A DNA stretch of 64,000 nt from contig NC_035792.1 in the NCBI RefSeq assembly GCF_001653235.2, positions 3,348,001 through 3,412,000 of the forward strand. Direction: 5' to 3'. Both the position numbers and the translations under genes were made by a program. Of the stretch, positions 1-12,904 are shown piece after piece. The notes under the pieces were generated by a model. The model was not told where the DNA came from and searched no databases. It was given only the letters and a program-made list of their open reading frames with translations. The stretch is from Pochonia chlamydosporia 170 (Eukaryota > Ascomycota > Sordariomycetes > Hypocreales > Clavicipitaceae). Numbering within the stretch: the stretch's first letter is position 1; the number at the start of each line of letters is the position of its first letter.

Positions 1-1109
1 AACTTCAAGTCTTGCTATTACAACGCAGGAGCAGGGGTGTTTGTGTTGGTGTTGGCAAGCCACTGGTTTCCATGCTGTCGGGTGAATTAGCTGCAAATCC
101 ATACCCAGCGGAGGCAAGCATCAACGGGATAATCAGGTACGCGGAAGCTGACCCCTGGAGTCGTTCTGGTTAAATTATTGGGCAATCCAGCACTTTACCA
201 GCGTTCGGTGACGGGCGCCGAGCTGCAGTCCGCGGTGGTTACTACTTGTCAGTTGAACACCATCCGGTCGTCCCCGGCGGGCGATTCCAGCGCCTTCAAG
301 ACGATTGGGCCAACGAACCATCACCTCAAGTGCTCCCACCGCTTTTAGTTGATGCCCTAGTCTTCAGTTGCAGGATGTTACCAGGATTGTCACTTCCAGA
401 AGAAACGCTGGTGCCTTTTGCTGATGACCCTGTCGATTTTGGGCATTAGCACAGAGTAACCTGCTCTGGATTCTGCAAGTTGCTTACCGCCGCGCATTCC
501 TCACGCAGCAGCAATGCAGGCCATCACAACTTGGCAACAATATGAGAGTAAATTATGATTTCAGGGTTTTCCGAGTCTTGTGACGGCATGGGACAGTTGG
601 CAATTTCCCTATCGTGTCCTTCAATTGGTATCTGTAATGTCCAAATATCGGCTCTCGGCATTCCCGTTGTCGCATTTCTTGTTAAGTATAGCCTCTCATG
701 GCTGAGGGTAAAAGACTGAGAGTTGAATTCGAGGCACACCAATAACTAACAGCTTGTAATAATTTCAGTGGATAAACACCAACACCAACAAACAACCCAG
801 TTGACTATTTCCTTAACTGGGCCATGGTGGGCCGTCTCAGGCATTGTAAGTCGTCGCAACACGTGTGGGTGGAGGGAACTGGCCCCCAGGCTTTCAACTA
901 TCCAAGATCAACAGCACTAAGATTCAACTTGGTTGTCAGTGAGAGAGCGTAAGCACGGGTCCAAGTGTGTAGCAGAATATTGCTGCCACAACTGCAATCC
1001 TCATCGTTAGCTCCAACCAACTCGACCGGTGTTTTGGCCGATAGCCGATGTAATGTCCATGCATTTGAGGGGAGAAGAGAGAAGGAAGTACGTAGTGGTA
1101 CCAGACACA

Positions 1110-1119
1110 TACCTAGGTA
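1110..1119. repeat. Short palindrome TACCTAGGTA
   Basis: Perfect 10-bp inverted repeat in intergenic DNA. The same core occurs as a 12-bp palindrome at 52597-52608. Function unknown. Confidence 0.5.
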
Positions 1120-1597
1120 CTTACGGAATAGTTGTCGTCACAGAATTAGAATAATAGCCGAGACGGCCCCGTTACCCACACAACCCGGCAGTTGTTATTT
1201 CCTCCACAACTGTGCTGCTCAGCCTTTTGTCGCAGGTAGTAAACGGGCCGCAGGAAGTGACCGAGCAATGGCCGTGAACGACGATCATGCTAATAATTAG
1301 GAATGGGGGAACATCATTCGAGACCGGCAAACTAGGAGGCAGAATTTGTCCTGGGATGTCCAACAACGCCTAGTCACGGCCCTAAACAGAACTTTCGTCA
1401 AGACTCATGCATGATAAACGCGGACTTTTTGGGACCTGGGGAAATGCCTGGGCAGTAAGTGCAGGGGAAACGCACATGGATCAGTATGCGAGTATGCACC
1501 TTCCAACGTCATCACAGTAACATTGAGTTTGATATCCATTCGTGTGCGTCATGTGGGTGCTGGGCTCTGTGTTGTCTGTCGTGGACCAGACAAGGAG

Positions 1598-1606
1598 TAC
1601 TCCGTA
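1598..1606 (+). repeat. Intergenic 9-mer TACTCCGTA, copy 1
   Basis: Exact copy of a 9-mer that also occurs at 41522-41530 (reverse complement), 45425-45433 and 53452-53460 (reverse complement). All four copies are outside coding exons. Confidence 0.5.
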
Positions 1607-2264
1607 AAGAAATTTACTAATATGTCGGAGATGGAGGATGGAGGTTACACAAAGGGTATCAGGTGTCGTCGACGTCGCACAAAACAGGACAGTCAACAGT
1701 TATGAAGGCAAGTGCGCGCAGGGAAGGCGCAAGGCTGATGCATCTTGCCTTTCCAAGGTTCCATGTCCAGGTTGATTATAGCGCAACCCGACCACCTGCC
1801 CTTTGGGAGTCAAGGAAAGAAGCACGGGGAACACGAAACAAGACGGGCAGAAGAATCACTCAGACATGCTCTTCTCTTTCCATTCGTACAATGAAATGGC
1901 TGACGAACAAGTAATGTCGACATAGTACTTCATTTCCAATAATGCAATATACGCTCATATTTGATACAAATTTCTTCCGTGTTCCTCCAATTTGCGCCAT
2001 TAAGACGGGTTGTGACACCAGCCTGCAATGTAATTATAAACCAAACAAATACCCATGGCTCAAATGTATGCTCGCCCCAGTCGAATGCAAGAAACAGCCC
2101 AACTCCAAAATGCAACCGAATGACGACGACACGGCCGAGTATTACGGCCAGGTTTTGAACCCCTGCAGTTTCGATATTAACTGGCAGATGGCGGGAAGGC
2201 CCGTGTGCCATAAGTATGCGTCACCAATACGCGCGCGCTTTTTCGGGGATTCCCGTCTTTATCC

Positions 2265-2963
2265 CTAATTGTTGCGGGCAGACGATTTTAACACGCCAAG
2301 AGCAATTCCAATAATCAGAGCCAGTATGAAGAGACAGACAGCAATCAAGATGACAATACAGATTTTAACCCGCCGCCGTCGCCGCCGCCGAGCCTCAGCC
2401 AGTGGGCCAGGCTTACCTGCCTGTGTCGATACTGAGATGCTGCCACTGCCAGTGGTATAAGGCGACGGCAGTTGCTCTTGCTGTGTGATTGGTACGGACG
2501 GCGCCAGGGAACCCTGGGCAGACGTTGCGAGTGATAGATTTTGCATTGGCACAGACTCTGGTTGTCCATTTTGCTGGCCGTTCCCTGCACCAGCGCCGGT
2601 CCAGCGGGATATTGTTTGTGTCCGAGTTGGAATGTAAGGGCTCGGTTGTTCATGGCGAATGTACGGAGGGGGTGGGACGTCAGGGATAGCAACAGACGGG
2701 GAAGTAGTCTGATGCCCTGATGGCGCACTGGTGTTCGGAGACGATGAGTTTGGAGAGGTGGAGTATGAGTTCGAATATGTTGTTGATGTATCGTGCCCGG
2801 CTACTGAGGACGCGAGTCCTTCACGACCCGTCGACGCTGTCGTGCTACCATTTCCATGGAATCCGCTTCCCGGTTGGTACGGGGCATCAGGATAGGCGGC
2901 ATTTGGTATAGACTGGGAGGGATGGTCGGGCTCCTCGCCGAATGGATTTTGCGACGAATTCAT
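2265..2963 (-). CDS. Tail-anchored Pro/Ser-rich hypothetical protein
   Basis: Single-exon frame of 232 aa starting at the ATG at 2963; the open frame extends 15 nt upstream but only through a TTG. The first 190 residues are low-complexity and rich in Ser, Pro, Thr, Gly and Gln, so probably disordered. They are followed by a run of seven arginines (about 192-198) and one strongly hydrophobic helix (about 199-222), then a short polar tail. This is the layout of a tail-anchored membrane protein with a cytosolic disordered head. I do not recognise a named family. Coding status is supported by the ordered composition and the clear C-terminal helix; function cannot be inferred. A small upstream exon cannot be excluded. 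Confidence 0.65.
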   Translation of the reverse strand: MNSSQNPFGEEPDHPSQSIPNAAYPDAPYQPGSGFHGNGSTTASTGREGLASSVAGHDTSTTYSNSYSTSPNSSSPNTSAPSGHQTTSPSVAIPDVPPPPYIRHEQPSPYIPTRTQTISRWTGAGAGNGQQNGQPESVPMQNLSLATSAQGSLAPSVPITQQEQLPSPYTTGSGSISVSTQAGKPGPLAEARRRRRRRVKICIVILIAVCLFILALIIGIALGVLKSSARNN

Positions 2964-3977
2964 CGCCACAAAACCCAAGACCTCTGGGCAGAAACAATGA
3001 TTCGCCCTGATGTATTATATATCTAAAATGTGGCCGGGGAAACTCGTGGTGTCGCCTTTGCCGGGTCCTCGACTCGCGGCGGCGGGTGACCAGACACAGC
3101 CAGACTCTCGAGAGGAAATCGCGATACCCAAACTATCGAATATTCAATAGTAACAACGCCTACGTCGATCTCGCCTAGCCACTCGAAATTTTGGCAACGG
3201 GATGCCGTCAATGTGAACCGGTTCCTCGCTGAGGCGGTGATGCGTTGGCTCCCTCCAGCTGCAGGATCGGATAAATGCTGTTGTTAAAGCCACCGGCGTC
3301 ACTCGAAGTCGCGCAGCACCCTAATAGCCGACGGCCCAGCGAAAAATGAACAACTGATAGAATGGCAAAGGGGGCGTTTTGGCGTCGTGAATCAGCACAG
3401 GAGAAAAAAAAAATAGAGGCAGCAAGTCGATCTAGGAGAGGAGGTTTGACTAGGAGCAAGCGACGGAATGCGGGACGAACGGGCACGAGTGTCATTCCAA
3501 CGTTGACCACAGACTATGGACCGAGACCAGCACTAAGGGAGAGAATTGACGGACTAGTTTTTTTCCCTTTCGCCTCGCAACAGACATGGACCACCCCCGA
3601 CCGGCGTTGACACTCGCCTCGATGTCCACGATGCTGCCCCACTGCCAACACTTGCAAGTATAAGTACAGTACATGCACGACACTGAGTAAAGGTACATGT
3701 ATCCATTGACTGCTCCGCCCTGGCAATGCCCAACGAACCCACTTCCACTTGCAGTTGCCAGATCCGCACAGCCTCACTGCCGTGCCGCCTAAAGTAGCGC
3801 CAAGCGCATCAATTGATCCCCACCACTCACTGCGAGGCATGAACACTTCACGAACCATTCCTCCAACTTGACGGGTTTCCCAATCACAACACTCATCCCC
3901 TCGTGTTCAGCACCATACTTAAGTACCGGAGGGAAATGCATCTCCATGTCCCGCAAAAGACCTCAACTCCGCCTCTC

Positions 3978-3985
3978 TATAAATA
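3978..3985 (+). promoter_or_regulatory. TATA box (TATAAATA) with CT-rich leader
   Basis: TATAAATA followed by about 130 nt of C/T/A-rich, G-poor sequence, the composition of 5' leaders of strongly expressed fungal genes. It points rightwards to an ATG at 4121. No other TATA-like element in this spacer looks as good. Confidence 0.4.
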
Positions 3986-4120
3986 CGACCTTCAGCCCTG
4001 CAAACAAAACGACGCGTCATAGCACTACAAGAAACCACCACTTCTCCGTACCCCGAAGCCATTCAATCCTCCACCAAAAATACAACCGCACAACATACAC
4101 CTTTCACTCCCTGTGCTTCC

Positions 4121-4222
4121 ATGTCCATCCAAGCACCAACAATCCCTCCTACGTTTCCACCAAACAGCTCCCCTCCAGCTCAAGCACCATCTGGGCCTTC
4201 ATACCCACCTACATGTACGTCC
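4121..4222 (+). CDS. Candidate very short proline-rich peptide or first exon
   Basis: An ATG at 4121, 143 nt downstream of the TATAAATA box, opens a frame of about 33 codons rich in Pro and Ser. Near its end is a donor-like GTACGT (from 4215) that could splice out the TGA stop. I found no clear downstream exon in phase, so it may be a tiny peptide, the first exon of a gene I cannot resolve, or a leader of a non-coding transcript. No family is recognised. Confidence 0.2.
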
Positions 4223-4539
4223 TGAGTCCCGACGTCGCATCTCAAACCGCATCAGATGTCAAGCCTCGGCGCCCTTTCTTGGCCCAAGCTTCCTCAGCTC
4301 ATTCTCATACATTGGTGCCACTGAGCACAAACCACGGAATTTTCTCTCAAACTCAATTTTTTGTTGTGATTCAGTGTGCATGTTGCAGCCCCCCTTACTT
4401 CGGCCACTTTTGGTCATGCTGCTTTTTGGGTCAAAGGTAGACGCCATTTGGATGATAGTGGCGCCACGTCGTTGGGGATACTTTGTGAATTCATTTTCCT
4501 TCGCGGTCCTCTGTGAACGGGCTGGATTCTTTCGTGACC

Positions 4540-4553
4540 CTACTGTACAGTAG
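4540..4553. repeat. 14-bp perfect palindrome CTACTGTACAGTAG
   Basis: Perfect inverted repeat in intergenic DNA. Related TACAGTACTGTA-like strings occur near 3666, 9622-9645 and 41090-41112. Confidence 0.5.
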
Positions 4554-4933
4554 TGCATCTGTGTTGTAGCTGAGTTTGATGAGAGGACTACTTGCTGCAT
4601 CGTACTACGGCATCATGATTCATGACAACATGCATCTCATGTCCGGGTACGGTGAGCAACTTATTCGTCAATCGGATTTTTATGAGCCCGTCTCACCATC
4701 GCAACTAAATGCCGAATCTAGCCATGTAATCATCAAAGAAAACATGAAACTATTCCATTGTATAAAATAATATACCATCAGACTCGAATGCAAAGTACAT
4801 TACACATTCAACACCATCCACCTGTCACACTTGTTACATCTTACCCAGTCCAGATGGGAATGGGGATAGGTATTGACTATCGCTTTTTGTCTAACGCTCA
4901 CAACGCTCCTATCTTGCTATTTCCATGTGGTGC

Positions 4934-4953
4934 GTGCTGTGCTGTGCTGTGCT
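4934..4953 (+). repeat. Pentamer microsatellite (GTGCT)x4
   Basis: Four perfect tandem copies of GTGCT in the 3' flank region of EFR3. Confidence 0.7.
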
Positions 4954-5208
4954 ATGTTCGTTTATAGTCCTTCGATGACATTCCTTCTCCTGAATTACCA
5001 CATCCTGCATACGGAATTATCATGCCTTCGCCTTCATGGCACTAGCCCCCCTTTTTGAACTAGATATTGGAATATTCCTCTCCGCCATAAATACAATACA
5101 CCCCGTTTTCTCTCCCGGCTACTCTGTCTATGCGTGTACGATATTTCGCACCCAATGGTATCAGTGATTATATAACTTCCTTTACTTTCCTCCTTGATTA
5201 CCGCCCAC

Positions 5209-8200
5209 CTAATACGGTGGCTTGGTAAGATTGCCCAAACTTCCTTCACCAGACCGGCTGTCAATGCCCCGCAGGAGCTCTTGCAAATCCATGCTCTTGC
5301 TGCTCTCCTCGCGGAACCGCATAGACTGTGCTCTTACGCTTTCGCCTCCGCGGCTGCTGAGGTTGCGCCTCCCGCCTGGTGACTCAATCGATTGCCCACC
5401 AATCTTGCTTGACAATGAGCTGAGATTTGGCAATGGCGGTACGGGAGGCACTTCATCGTCATCTTCACCATAAAGGTGTGGGACGGGTGGTCCACCGTCA
5501 TGGGAGGCCGGGTTTGATGACAATGGTCCTCCTTTTACGGACGCTGAAGCTGAAATAGTTCTTGCCAGCACCTCGCCTGTTGTGGCGGGAGCATCCGGTT
5601 GCGAAGCGGCGGGGTTGAAGCTGTTTTCGGACATGCTATATTCGCAGCTAATCATGCTCTCGTCGCTGTCATCGTCCATGCCAGGGATTCCTGCAGTTTG
5701 TGGAGACACATTGCCTGACAACATCATCTTCAGCTGCTCTACGGATGCGATACCGCCCTTGCCGGATGTCGAGCCCGCTGGTGACAATCCACTCACCATA
5801 CTGGATTTGCGCAATTTCGAAACATTCGTCAATCGGTCCCCGTGTGTGTGAGATGTCTGTGGTCGCAGGTTCTGATGGCTGCCTCGAGGAGAGGTAGGCA
5901 GATGGCCATTGCCATTGAGAGCCGCACCAGCAGTGTTAATGGTGAGGCGGTTCTGTGTAGTACCAGTGGTACCGGTCTTTGAACCGTTGAGCGATTCAGA
6001 CTTCCCTGCGGCTGAAATGGCAGCAAGCGCAGAATCTCTCGACCAGTCAGCCAACATCTGGTCTCTGAATTGGGGCGGCAGCTCCGAAAACTTGCGAGGC
6101 GAGTTTCCGACCCCAGCGTTGGTGCTGAGAATGGGACCATTCAGATTTCGGCCTGGGGACACCGCAGGGCTATTAGGAGGCGATAAGTCGGTATCCTCAT
6201 AGTTGGTGGCGATACACTCGACCATAGAGGATCGATCATCAAAGGGCAGGATCTCTTCCGTCTCCAAGGCGCTTAGATCCCAGTTAGGATGTGGTCTCGC
6301 TTGTCCAGGTACTCCGATCTGACTAGGGGTCGGTGCCGGAACATGCACGCCATCGACCCAGAAGCCCTTGCTCTTCCTTCGGACGATTTCATTGTAAACG
6401 GCGCGACCAACAACCGACGACTCAAAGTCAAATTTCTCAGCCAATGCCCAGAAGTAACCATGGCAGAGCGATGCAATGCGAACTTTGTGGATAGGCTGTT
6501 CCAGTTCCTGGATATCCTCCTGCAGTCTGTAGACCATGGGAATGCCACATCGGACTGCATTCACTCCCAGTTTGAAGACAAGCTTGGTAAGTAGACTGTG
6601 CAGCAGGACAACATCGTTGTCAAAGTCCACAAACTGGAGTGCGCTGTCATAGATTGCAAGATGGAGAAGCGGCAGGAATTGACAGCGATGGACTTTGTGA
6701 TGGCGCTCGCGGTTTGATGTATTGGAGACGGCTCTGCGCGCGCTGGGAACATCACCGCCGTTCTTGTGAGTACGATGAGGTACGATAGCGTCGTCTGCGG
6801 CAGTCAAATCCGTGTACACAATCTCGCGATCTAGCCAAGTACCCAAGGCGTCCACGTATGCCTTGCGAACGTGTCCATTGGGATCTCGAAGAAGCGACTG
6901 TGTGCCTTCCCACACTTGGATAGGCACTCGGTTTCGAGCCAGATCCATATTGCCGCCGAGGCCAGTCTTAGGGCTAGCGACAAGAAGGATAGCCTTGATG
7001 ATTTTCAACGCAGACAACCGGCCTGTGGAGTGGGAGAAGTAGGTCTCTTGCAGCGTCTGGCTTCCCGTCAAGTCCACCACGGACGGGGCGTTCGTGGTGT
7101 CAGCGGCAGCATCCCCCTTTTCTGTGAGATATGTCAAGGACGCCACGCTCGCGGATCGACTGTGTTTGATGCGACCAACAAGAGCCGCAATCATGTCAGA
7201 GACTTGGTCCGCATAGTAAACGTGATTTGCAAGGTCGCTGGTGCAGTCCTCCAACCTCTCCAGCAGTTCATTTCGTTGAATGCGAGTGGCGCTCTCTTGC
7301 TCGGTGTCGGTCTTCTCTTCACTCTGGCTACTGTCATGGCCAGACCCGTTGTGTAGTTGAAACAGCTTTTTAATCTGTTTGACTAGTCCGAGCAGGACAT
7401 CCATGACACTCAGGCCAATCAAGTTGACATCTGAACGTAGCAATGACTGCATCATGGCAGTGAAGGCCAAATGTTGTGGCAAGCTCTCCTCCCGCATGGG
7501 CGTCTTATTCACCATGTCAAGTGTAGCCACGAGAATGACATATCGGTCTTGCACAGGTGTCCAGCGAGAAACAATGTCGTAGAGCTTGATGGCCCAGCCG
7601 GAATCGCGTCCAGAAGTCTTGTCATTCGTCACCAAGACTTCCCCTTCTTCAATTCTCTTGGAAACGAACTTGAGCAATGCGCTGGTAGCTCCGTAAATCT
7701 GTGCCCTGTTAGGGACGATGAAGATGCTCTTCAGGCACTTAGTTGCCAGAACTCCTGTTTCCTCTTCGGCTAGATTGTCAACGTCGAACGCCGTACCAGA
7801 GAGCGCAACCGGGTTCGTATCACCGACGGTGTCGGCAGTTCGGACCGTAGCTATGCTCGTTCGTCGATGCAGCAGCTTCTCAGGCTCGGCTTTTTCTCCC
7901 AACTGCACACGTTGCAGCAACGTGTCAAGAAATACATCATCCGTGGTCCACATGTTCTCGAGAATCATGGGCACAATAACATCGATCTGGCGACCGGCCA
8001 CCGACGAGAGGGCGTCCGAGGCCGCAATATGCTTGATAGCCTCCAGTCCAGCATTCCTCCAGCGAATCTGCAATGGTTTGCTGACCTGTCCCTTGGCGGG
8101 TATGTGCCGAGTCGAGGCCAGTTGAGCGTAGGATCGGACCACGGATTGGTACTGCTGTAGGTATGCATTGTCGCCAAATAGGGATGATACGTCGTGGTGT

Positions 8201-8731
8201 TCGCAGAATGCCTCAAAGGTAGGCAAGGACGACTCGACCATGGTAATATCATCGGAGCGTAGGATCAGGCCGAGGATCTTGAGAACACAAGGGGCGATGA
8301 GGGCGGCTTCCTTCGGCGATCTTTCGACGAGGGCAGCCAGGATACCCAGCGTGACCTGAACATTTCTATACGCGCCCAAGGCGGTGGCAGTCAGTAACGC
8401 AGCTCCTTGTTCCGGCGACGAAGGGTTTCGGGAGTCGTGTATTGGAGATTTGAGGTGAAATACGGGGAACATGTGCGTGACACAGGCATTGTCACTCAGG
8501 ATAAAGGATCACGTACCCGATTCGCATGCGCCAGACATCGTTGGCAGTCTTCTTCTCAAGAAATGCGCCAATCTTTTGGATCTTGGAGCGGCGGCTGCTT
8601 GCATAGAAGAGCAGATAGCTCAGTTCGCTGCTGTTGGGCACGACATCGACGGCTCCCTTTGTCGTCTTGGGATAACACTTGAGCACCAAGACCTGATGTT
8701 TGGGTCGGCACTTGTCCTGGATGGCGTTCAT
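5209..8731 (-). CDS. EFR3: Protein EFR3, plasma-membrane PI4-kinase scaffold
   Basis: Two exons: 8731-8517 and 8365-5209, with a 151-nt intron whose phase joins RMRIG to NVQVTL. The product is 1123 aa, close to other filamentous-fungal EFR3 proteins. The N-terminus has the conserved Cys-Tyr-Pro and NSSELSYLLFYASSRRSK segment (about residues 18-52), which in this family includes the palmitoylated and basic membrane-binding patch. A long alpha-helical ARM/HEAT-like body follows. The last third (about 750-1110) is Ser/Pro-rich and probably disordered, ending LLRGIDSRSGEGSLGNLTKPPY-like, as in orthologues. EFR3 anchors the Stt4-Ypp1 phosphatidylinositol 4-kinase complex at plasma-membrane patches. 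Start chosen at the ATG immediately before the conserved N-terminus. Confidence 0.93.
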
Positions 8732-11700
8732 GGCGCCAGCAGGACACGATGGTGGTCGCCTCCCCTGGGCGGCAGGAAAAAGTTGACGAAGTCAGGGAGG
8801 GAGGTTTCAGGCGCGCAACAAGGGGTGTGGTGAGAAGGAGCAGGAGGAGTGCGGGTTCCAGCGGATTAAGAGGAAGGAATTAGGGTATCATGGAGAAGGT
8901 TGAAGCAAGGAATGAATGACGAGAGGGGAAACCGAAGGCAGAAGGTCGAGGATCTGTCGGTGGCAGGCCAGGCCAACGGATCCGGGGTGAGCCGTATTAT
9001 GACGAGCTGCAAGTTGACGACACATGTATGAAGCGGAAGTGTGGATGATGGTGGATGTGGTGGATGTGGTGGATGCTTGGTGTGGTCAACTGCTTGATTC
9101 TCTGCTGCCAGCCAGCTGCCAGTTGTCAGTTTCCAGGTTTGCAGCTGGCCGGCCCGTCAAGCAAGTCCATGTCCGTCAATCGTCAGGAGGTGGTCCAGTT
9201 CCAGTTCCAGCACGGCCAAGCCTGGTTAGGCGGGCTTTCAGGTAGTACCTGTCATGAATTGATTGTCCCAGTGTCCCCAGTCGGGCTTCAGTGGAGCGAG
9301 GAACGGACGCCCGGTCATCTAAGCCCGGTACCTCTTTGGCTGGCCGAAGTCGTCCCCTGAGACGGGTACGTACCGGTGCATCCGACTTGCAGCAGCCCGA
9401 ACGGAGACGGGTAATTTCTGGTGTCCTGTCCACACCTTGCGGCTTACCCTTTGTGCTTGTGCAGGTACCGCTACATTGGCGTGTAAACAGAGGACTTGGG
9501 CCAGACGCGGAGGTGACAAAGGCCAGGCTGCTTCAACATTGAAATCTAATTTCGCCAGACAGCATTGTCCATCATGCCTTGGCTCCTTGACCCGTGCATT
9601 TTATTCTTTTTGAGTTTGTGGTACAGTACTGTGCAGTACAGTATCAAAAACCATATTAAGATTCAATCTGGCCACAGCTTTTGCGGCGTAGTATATGGGA
9701 TTAATACCAGAGCTTATTTTCTTGTCAATATGTGCAGACGTCTGGTCCATGTCTTGGGTCTTTCCCATTCAAGTGTGAATGGAGCAGCGGCTGGGCTGCA
9801 TCACAAGTGACCAGTTGACAACTTAGAACGCCAGGTTCCCACACAACATTCAACCCTCATCAATCTCTTGCATCCATCAAATCCAGTCGACATTGCGACA
9901 AGGCACCAGCTCCTTCGGGTGCGAACTGCAGCAGCGCGCATTCACCAGTGGCCCGTTTAATTCTCTGTGACCAACAGACTCTCGCTCGCCCGCTCGTACC
10001 GATATTGCCTCCGATGTCCAACCCGGCTTAGTTGAAGCCCCTCAGTTCTCTACACATTGGGAGCTTCACATGGTCGCAAAGTTGCCATTCAAGACACCAT
10101 TTTCCCTACCGTTGCCTCGGCGCGCCTGGCGGAGGAGACGGAAAGGGTCCATCAAAAGGCTATCTTCCCCAGGATGCATTGGTAAAATGGGGCCATCGCA
10201 TCTTTTGGTTCTCCTCCAACCAGCCTATCGGATCCTCGACTCTCTTCTGGGATAGCTCAATTTGGTTTTCTCTGTGGTTGCCTTTGTCTTCGAGATCCAG
10301 TTCGCCATTTCCATGTTGCCACCCCCAACTCCAACTCCGACTCCAACCCTTTACTCAAAGTGTCACAAAAGGCGACCTCGTGTCTCACTCGCTTACCCTA
10401 TATGGCACGTGGCTTTTGCAAGGAACCACGCGCCACTATCCCGGGACGTCTTTGATTCTTTGGTTTAGGTAGCAATGTGGCCCTTTCAACCTGTTTTCGG
10501 GGTCTACACCATCTTGTATCATTTTGGTTGGGGACAGCCCCAAGGTTTGCTGCCATTACCTGGCCAAGTAGCTGCCGTGATGAGGGAATGTGTATGCCAT
10601 GACACCAGTGACGTGATGCCAACTGGATGTGTGTGGCTTTTCCCCGCGAAAGCAGAGGAGCTGATACACCAGGGCCAGAATACCTCTTGATGGTGACACT
10701 TGACCTGATTAGATGTGTGATCGTCTCAGTGGCAACTAATCCCTGGTAAACCAAATCCCGAAATGTTGGGGCACAACAAATTTGGGCAAGCTGATTTGAC
10801 GCCTTTTCACTCTACTCTGCGTGCTTTGGTAGAATGAAGTTGTTCTATTACCATATCGGGATTGTGAGTCGTTCACTCTACCATTTCGACGACAAGTCTT
10901 GACACCCACGCTTGCCAGTATCAATGCATGACATGTTCACGTTGGTTGCGACAAGCACGTCTGTTTGGTCTGTTTGAGACTTCGTGCCCAAAGCTAGCCG
11001 CTTACCCTGTACCATCAGCGACTCACTTGGCGATCTCTATAAAATGCCTATGGCGGTGCTGTCCATTTGTTTTGTCAATAAAAGAAGTGGTGACTTGATT
11101 GTTCTACCGGTATTAAAAGCACAGATAGCTTATCCAATTGCCGACGAAGAAAAACCTCGCATTATTACCATCTTCCCGTGACGTGATACGTGATCATCAC
11201 ATATCAGCGTCTCCGCATGGCTATGCTGACACGGACACAGAAATGTGACCTATAACACTAAAATTGTAGTTCGAAGTCCCTAGGTGCATGCTGGTGACTG
11301 CCTGGAACTGACTATAACCGATGTGATGTATGACACAAAGACCAACCATCTTTGTTTCCGCCATTTCATCGTGGGAGGCTCACGATCCCTCGACTCCGTA
11401 CGTTTTCAACACACACCACTCTCCAGCTTCTGTATCGAGTGTCCCCCGCCTTGTTTAGAAGGATGACCTCTTACACGAAGTCAAATTTGTACCTGGCATG
11501 TCCTGCACTGAAGCTCAAAAATATCTCAATCCACTGGATGATATCTCCAAGGCGGACCATATCCCACGCCGGCGCACCATAAACCCCAAAGTGATGTTTA
11601 GCAAAGTCAAAATTGTGTGTACAGCTAGCTAGCTTCGGGCGGAATAAATTGTCCCAGTCTTCTATGATGCTGACTTTCATCCTTCGTGCTTACACAATCC

Positions 11701-12904
11701 CCTCACTTATAGCTGCTAGCCAAGTCGCGCCGTCGTCCAATCCTAAAGGCTAAGTCTCGCACCAGTCAAATATACCTTGCCGCTTATAAGTTCTAGACTA
11801 ACTTATCTGACTGGGAAGTTGACGCGTTTCCACTGCATATGCATATAATCGGCCAGATTAGGACTCCGTAGCTTGATCTAAACCTGGAGGTTGCAAGCAG
11901 GGGGCGATTAAACTGAATACATGAATCCACGACTTATAGCGGGGATATTGTGATACAATTGGCGTAAGGGGTGTGAAAATATGAATATCATATGTCATTG
12001 TAATATGAACAGTACCATCTTAATCACTTGGAATGCTTGAAAATTCCCTCGGCGGTGTATATACGATGCTGCAATGCTTGACATGTTCTTAATGCCGGAG
12101 AGTCCGTCTTATTGCTGCATTCAACGTGGGCGGTAGGGAACATGTTCCTCCACACCTACAACGAGGGGTTAAAAATTGATTAGAAATATACGTCAGGCAC
12201 ACACGAATAATCCTTTAACAGACATCCAGCGATCCGGGGCGTCTTATCGAAAGTACCTTGCATGCAGCACCACATCTGAAGAACATATGCAGGTACAGAT
12301 ACAGACAACCATCCTCATACGCTCTCAATACAAAGTTACACATACGAAAACCAGCAAGAAAAATCTAATTTATTACATCCGCGCTATTATTATCACAACA
12401 AAGAAATGTCGTTTCCGTACCACCATCACCAACACAAACAAAAGTCATGGCATCCGAAACACCATCGTAGACATCCCCGGATCAAACCCCACGAATCTGT
12501 AAACATTGAGATATATCGCGAAAAGCACGCAGCTCTATTGAACCTGATTCAGTGCATATGTTTTCCACATTAGGGAGGTGCTAAGCCTGGGGCGTAGAAA
12601 AGCTCTGTTCACTTAGACTACCCGTCGGTTGGCCAGCAAAACATCGCAACGTTGGTTCGTGCCCTACGGAAATCCTTCAACGGATTTGATCCTGCAGGAG
12701 TAAGTGGGATGCCTAGCCGGATTACTTATACGGATGCCCAAAGGAATAGAGGAAGCGTCCTTGACGACAGCTACTTTCACGGAAAAGCTCAAGTATAAAA
12801 CGGGATCCTCCTCGACATGTTGGTTCATTTTTACAATTAAGCTCTCAGATACAATTTACTTGTACCGGGATCTTCTACAGATATTTACAGTATATTCAGC
12901 CAAT
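8732..12904. other. 4.2-kb spacer between EFR3 and the CAP gene
   Basis: It holds the divergent 5' flanks of EFR3 and of the CAP-protein gene. A stretch around 9040-9077 has an imperfect GATGTGGTG tandem repeat, and 9622-9645 has a TACAGTACTGTGCAGTACAG-like palindromic array. From about 11.6 to 12.6 kb the sequence is more AT-rich. No frame shows a recognised domain or a splice-compatible partner. Confidence 0.55.
12794..12800 (+). promoter_or_regulatory. TATA box for the CAP-family gene
   Basis: TATAAAA lies 105 nt upstream of the CAP ATG at 12905, a usual distance in filamentous fungi. Confidence 0.5.

Larger units (their letters stand above)
1..2264. other. Gene-poor left edge, no supported gene
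   Basis: Only short open frames on both strands are present, none with a recognisable motif, a splice-compatible neighbour or a signal peptide. The stretch contains one copy of TACTCCGTA (1598-1606) and a TACCTAGGTA palindrome (1110-1119), both of the kind seen in other spacers of this window. It may be the 3' flank of a gene lying outside the window. Confidence 0.6.
2964..5208. other. Spacer between tail-anchored protein and EFR3
   Basis: About 2.2 kb without a convincing long gene. It contains a strong TATA-like box and pyrimidine-rich leader at 3978-4120 followed by a small frame (listed separately), a 14-bp palindrome at 4540-4553 and a pentamer repeat at 4934-4953. The larger frames here (for example 3868-4440) are low complexity and lack family motifs. 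The end next to 5208 is the 3' flank of EFR3. Confidence 0.55.

Noticed and set aside
3868..4440. Open frame of 190 codons rich in Ser, Thr, His and Pro
   Set aside because: It runs through the TATA box and CT-rich leader, so the composition is that of an untranslated leader.
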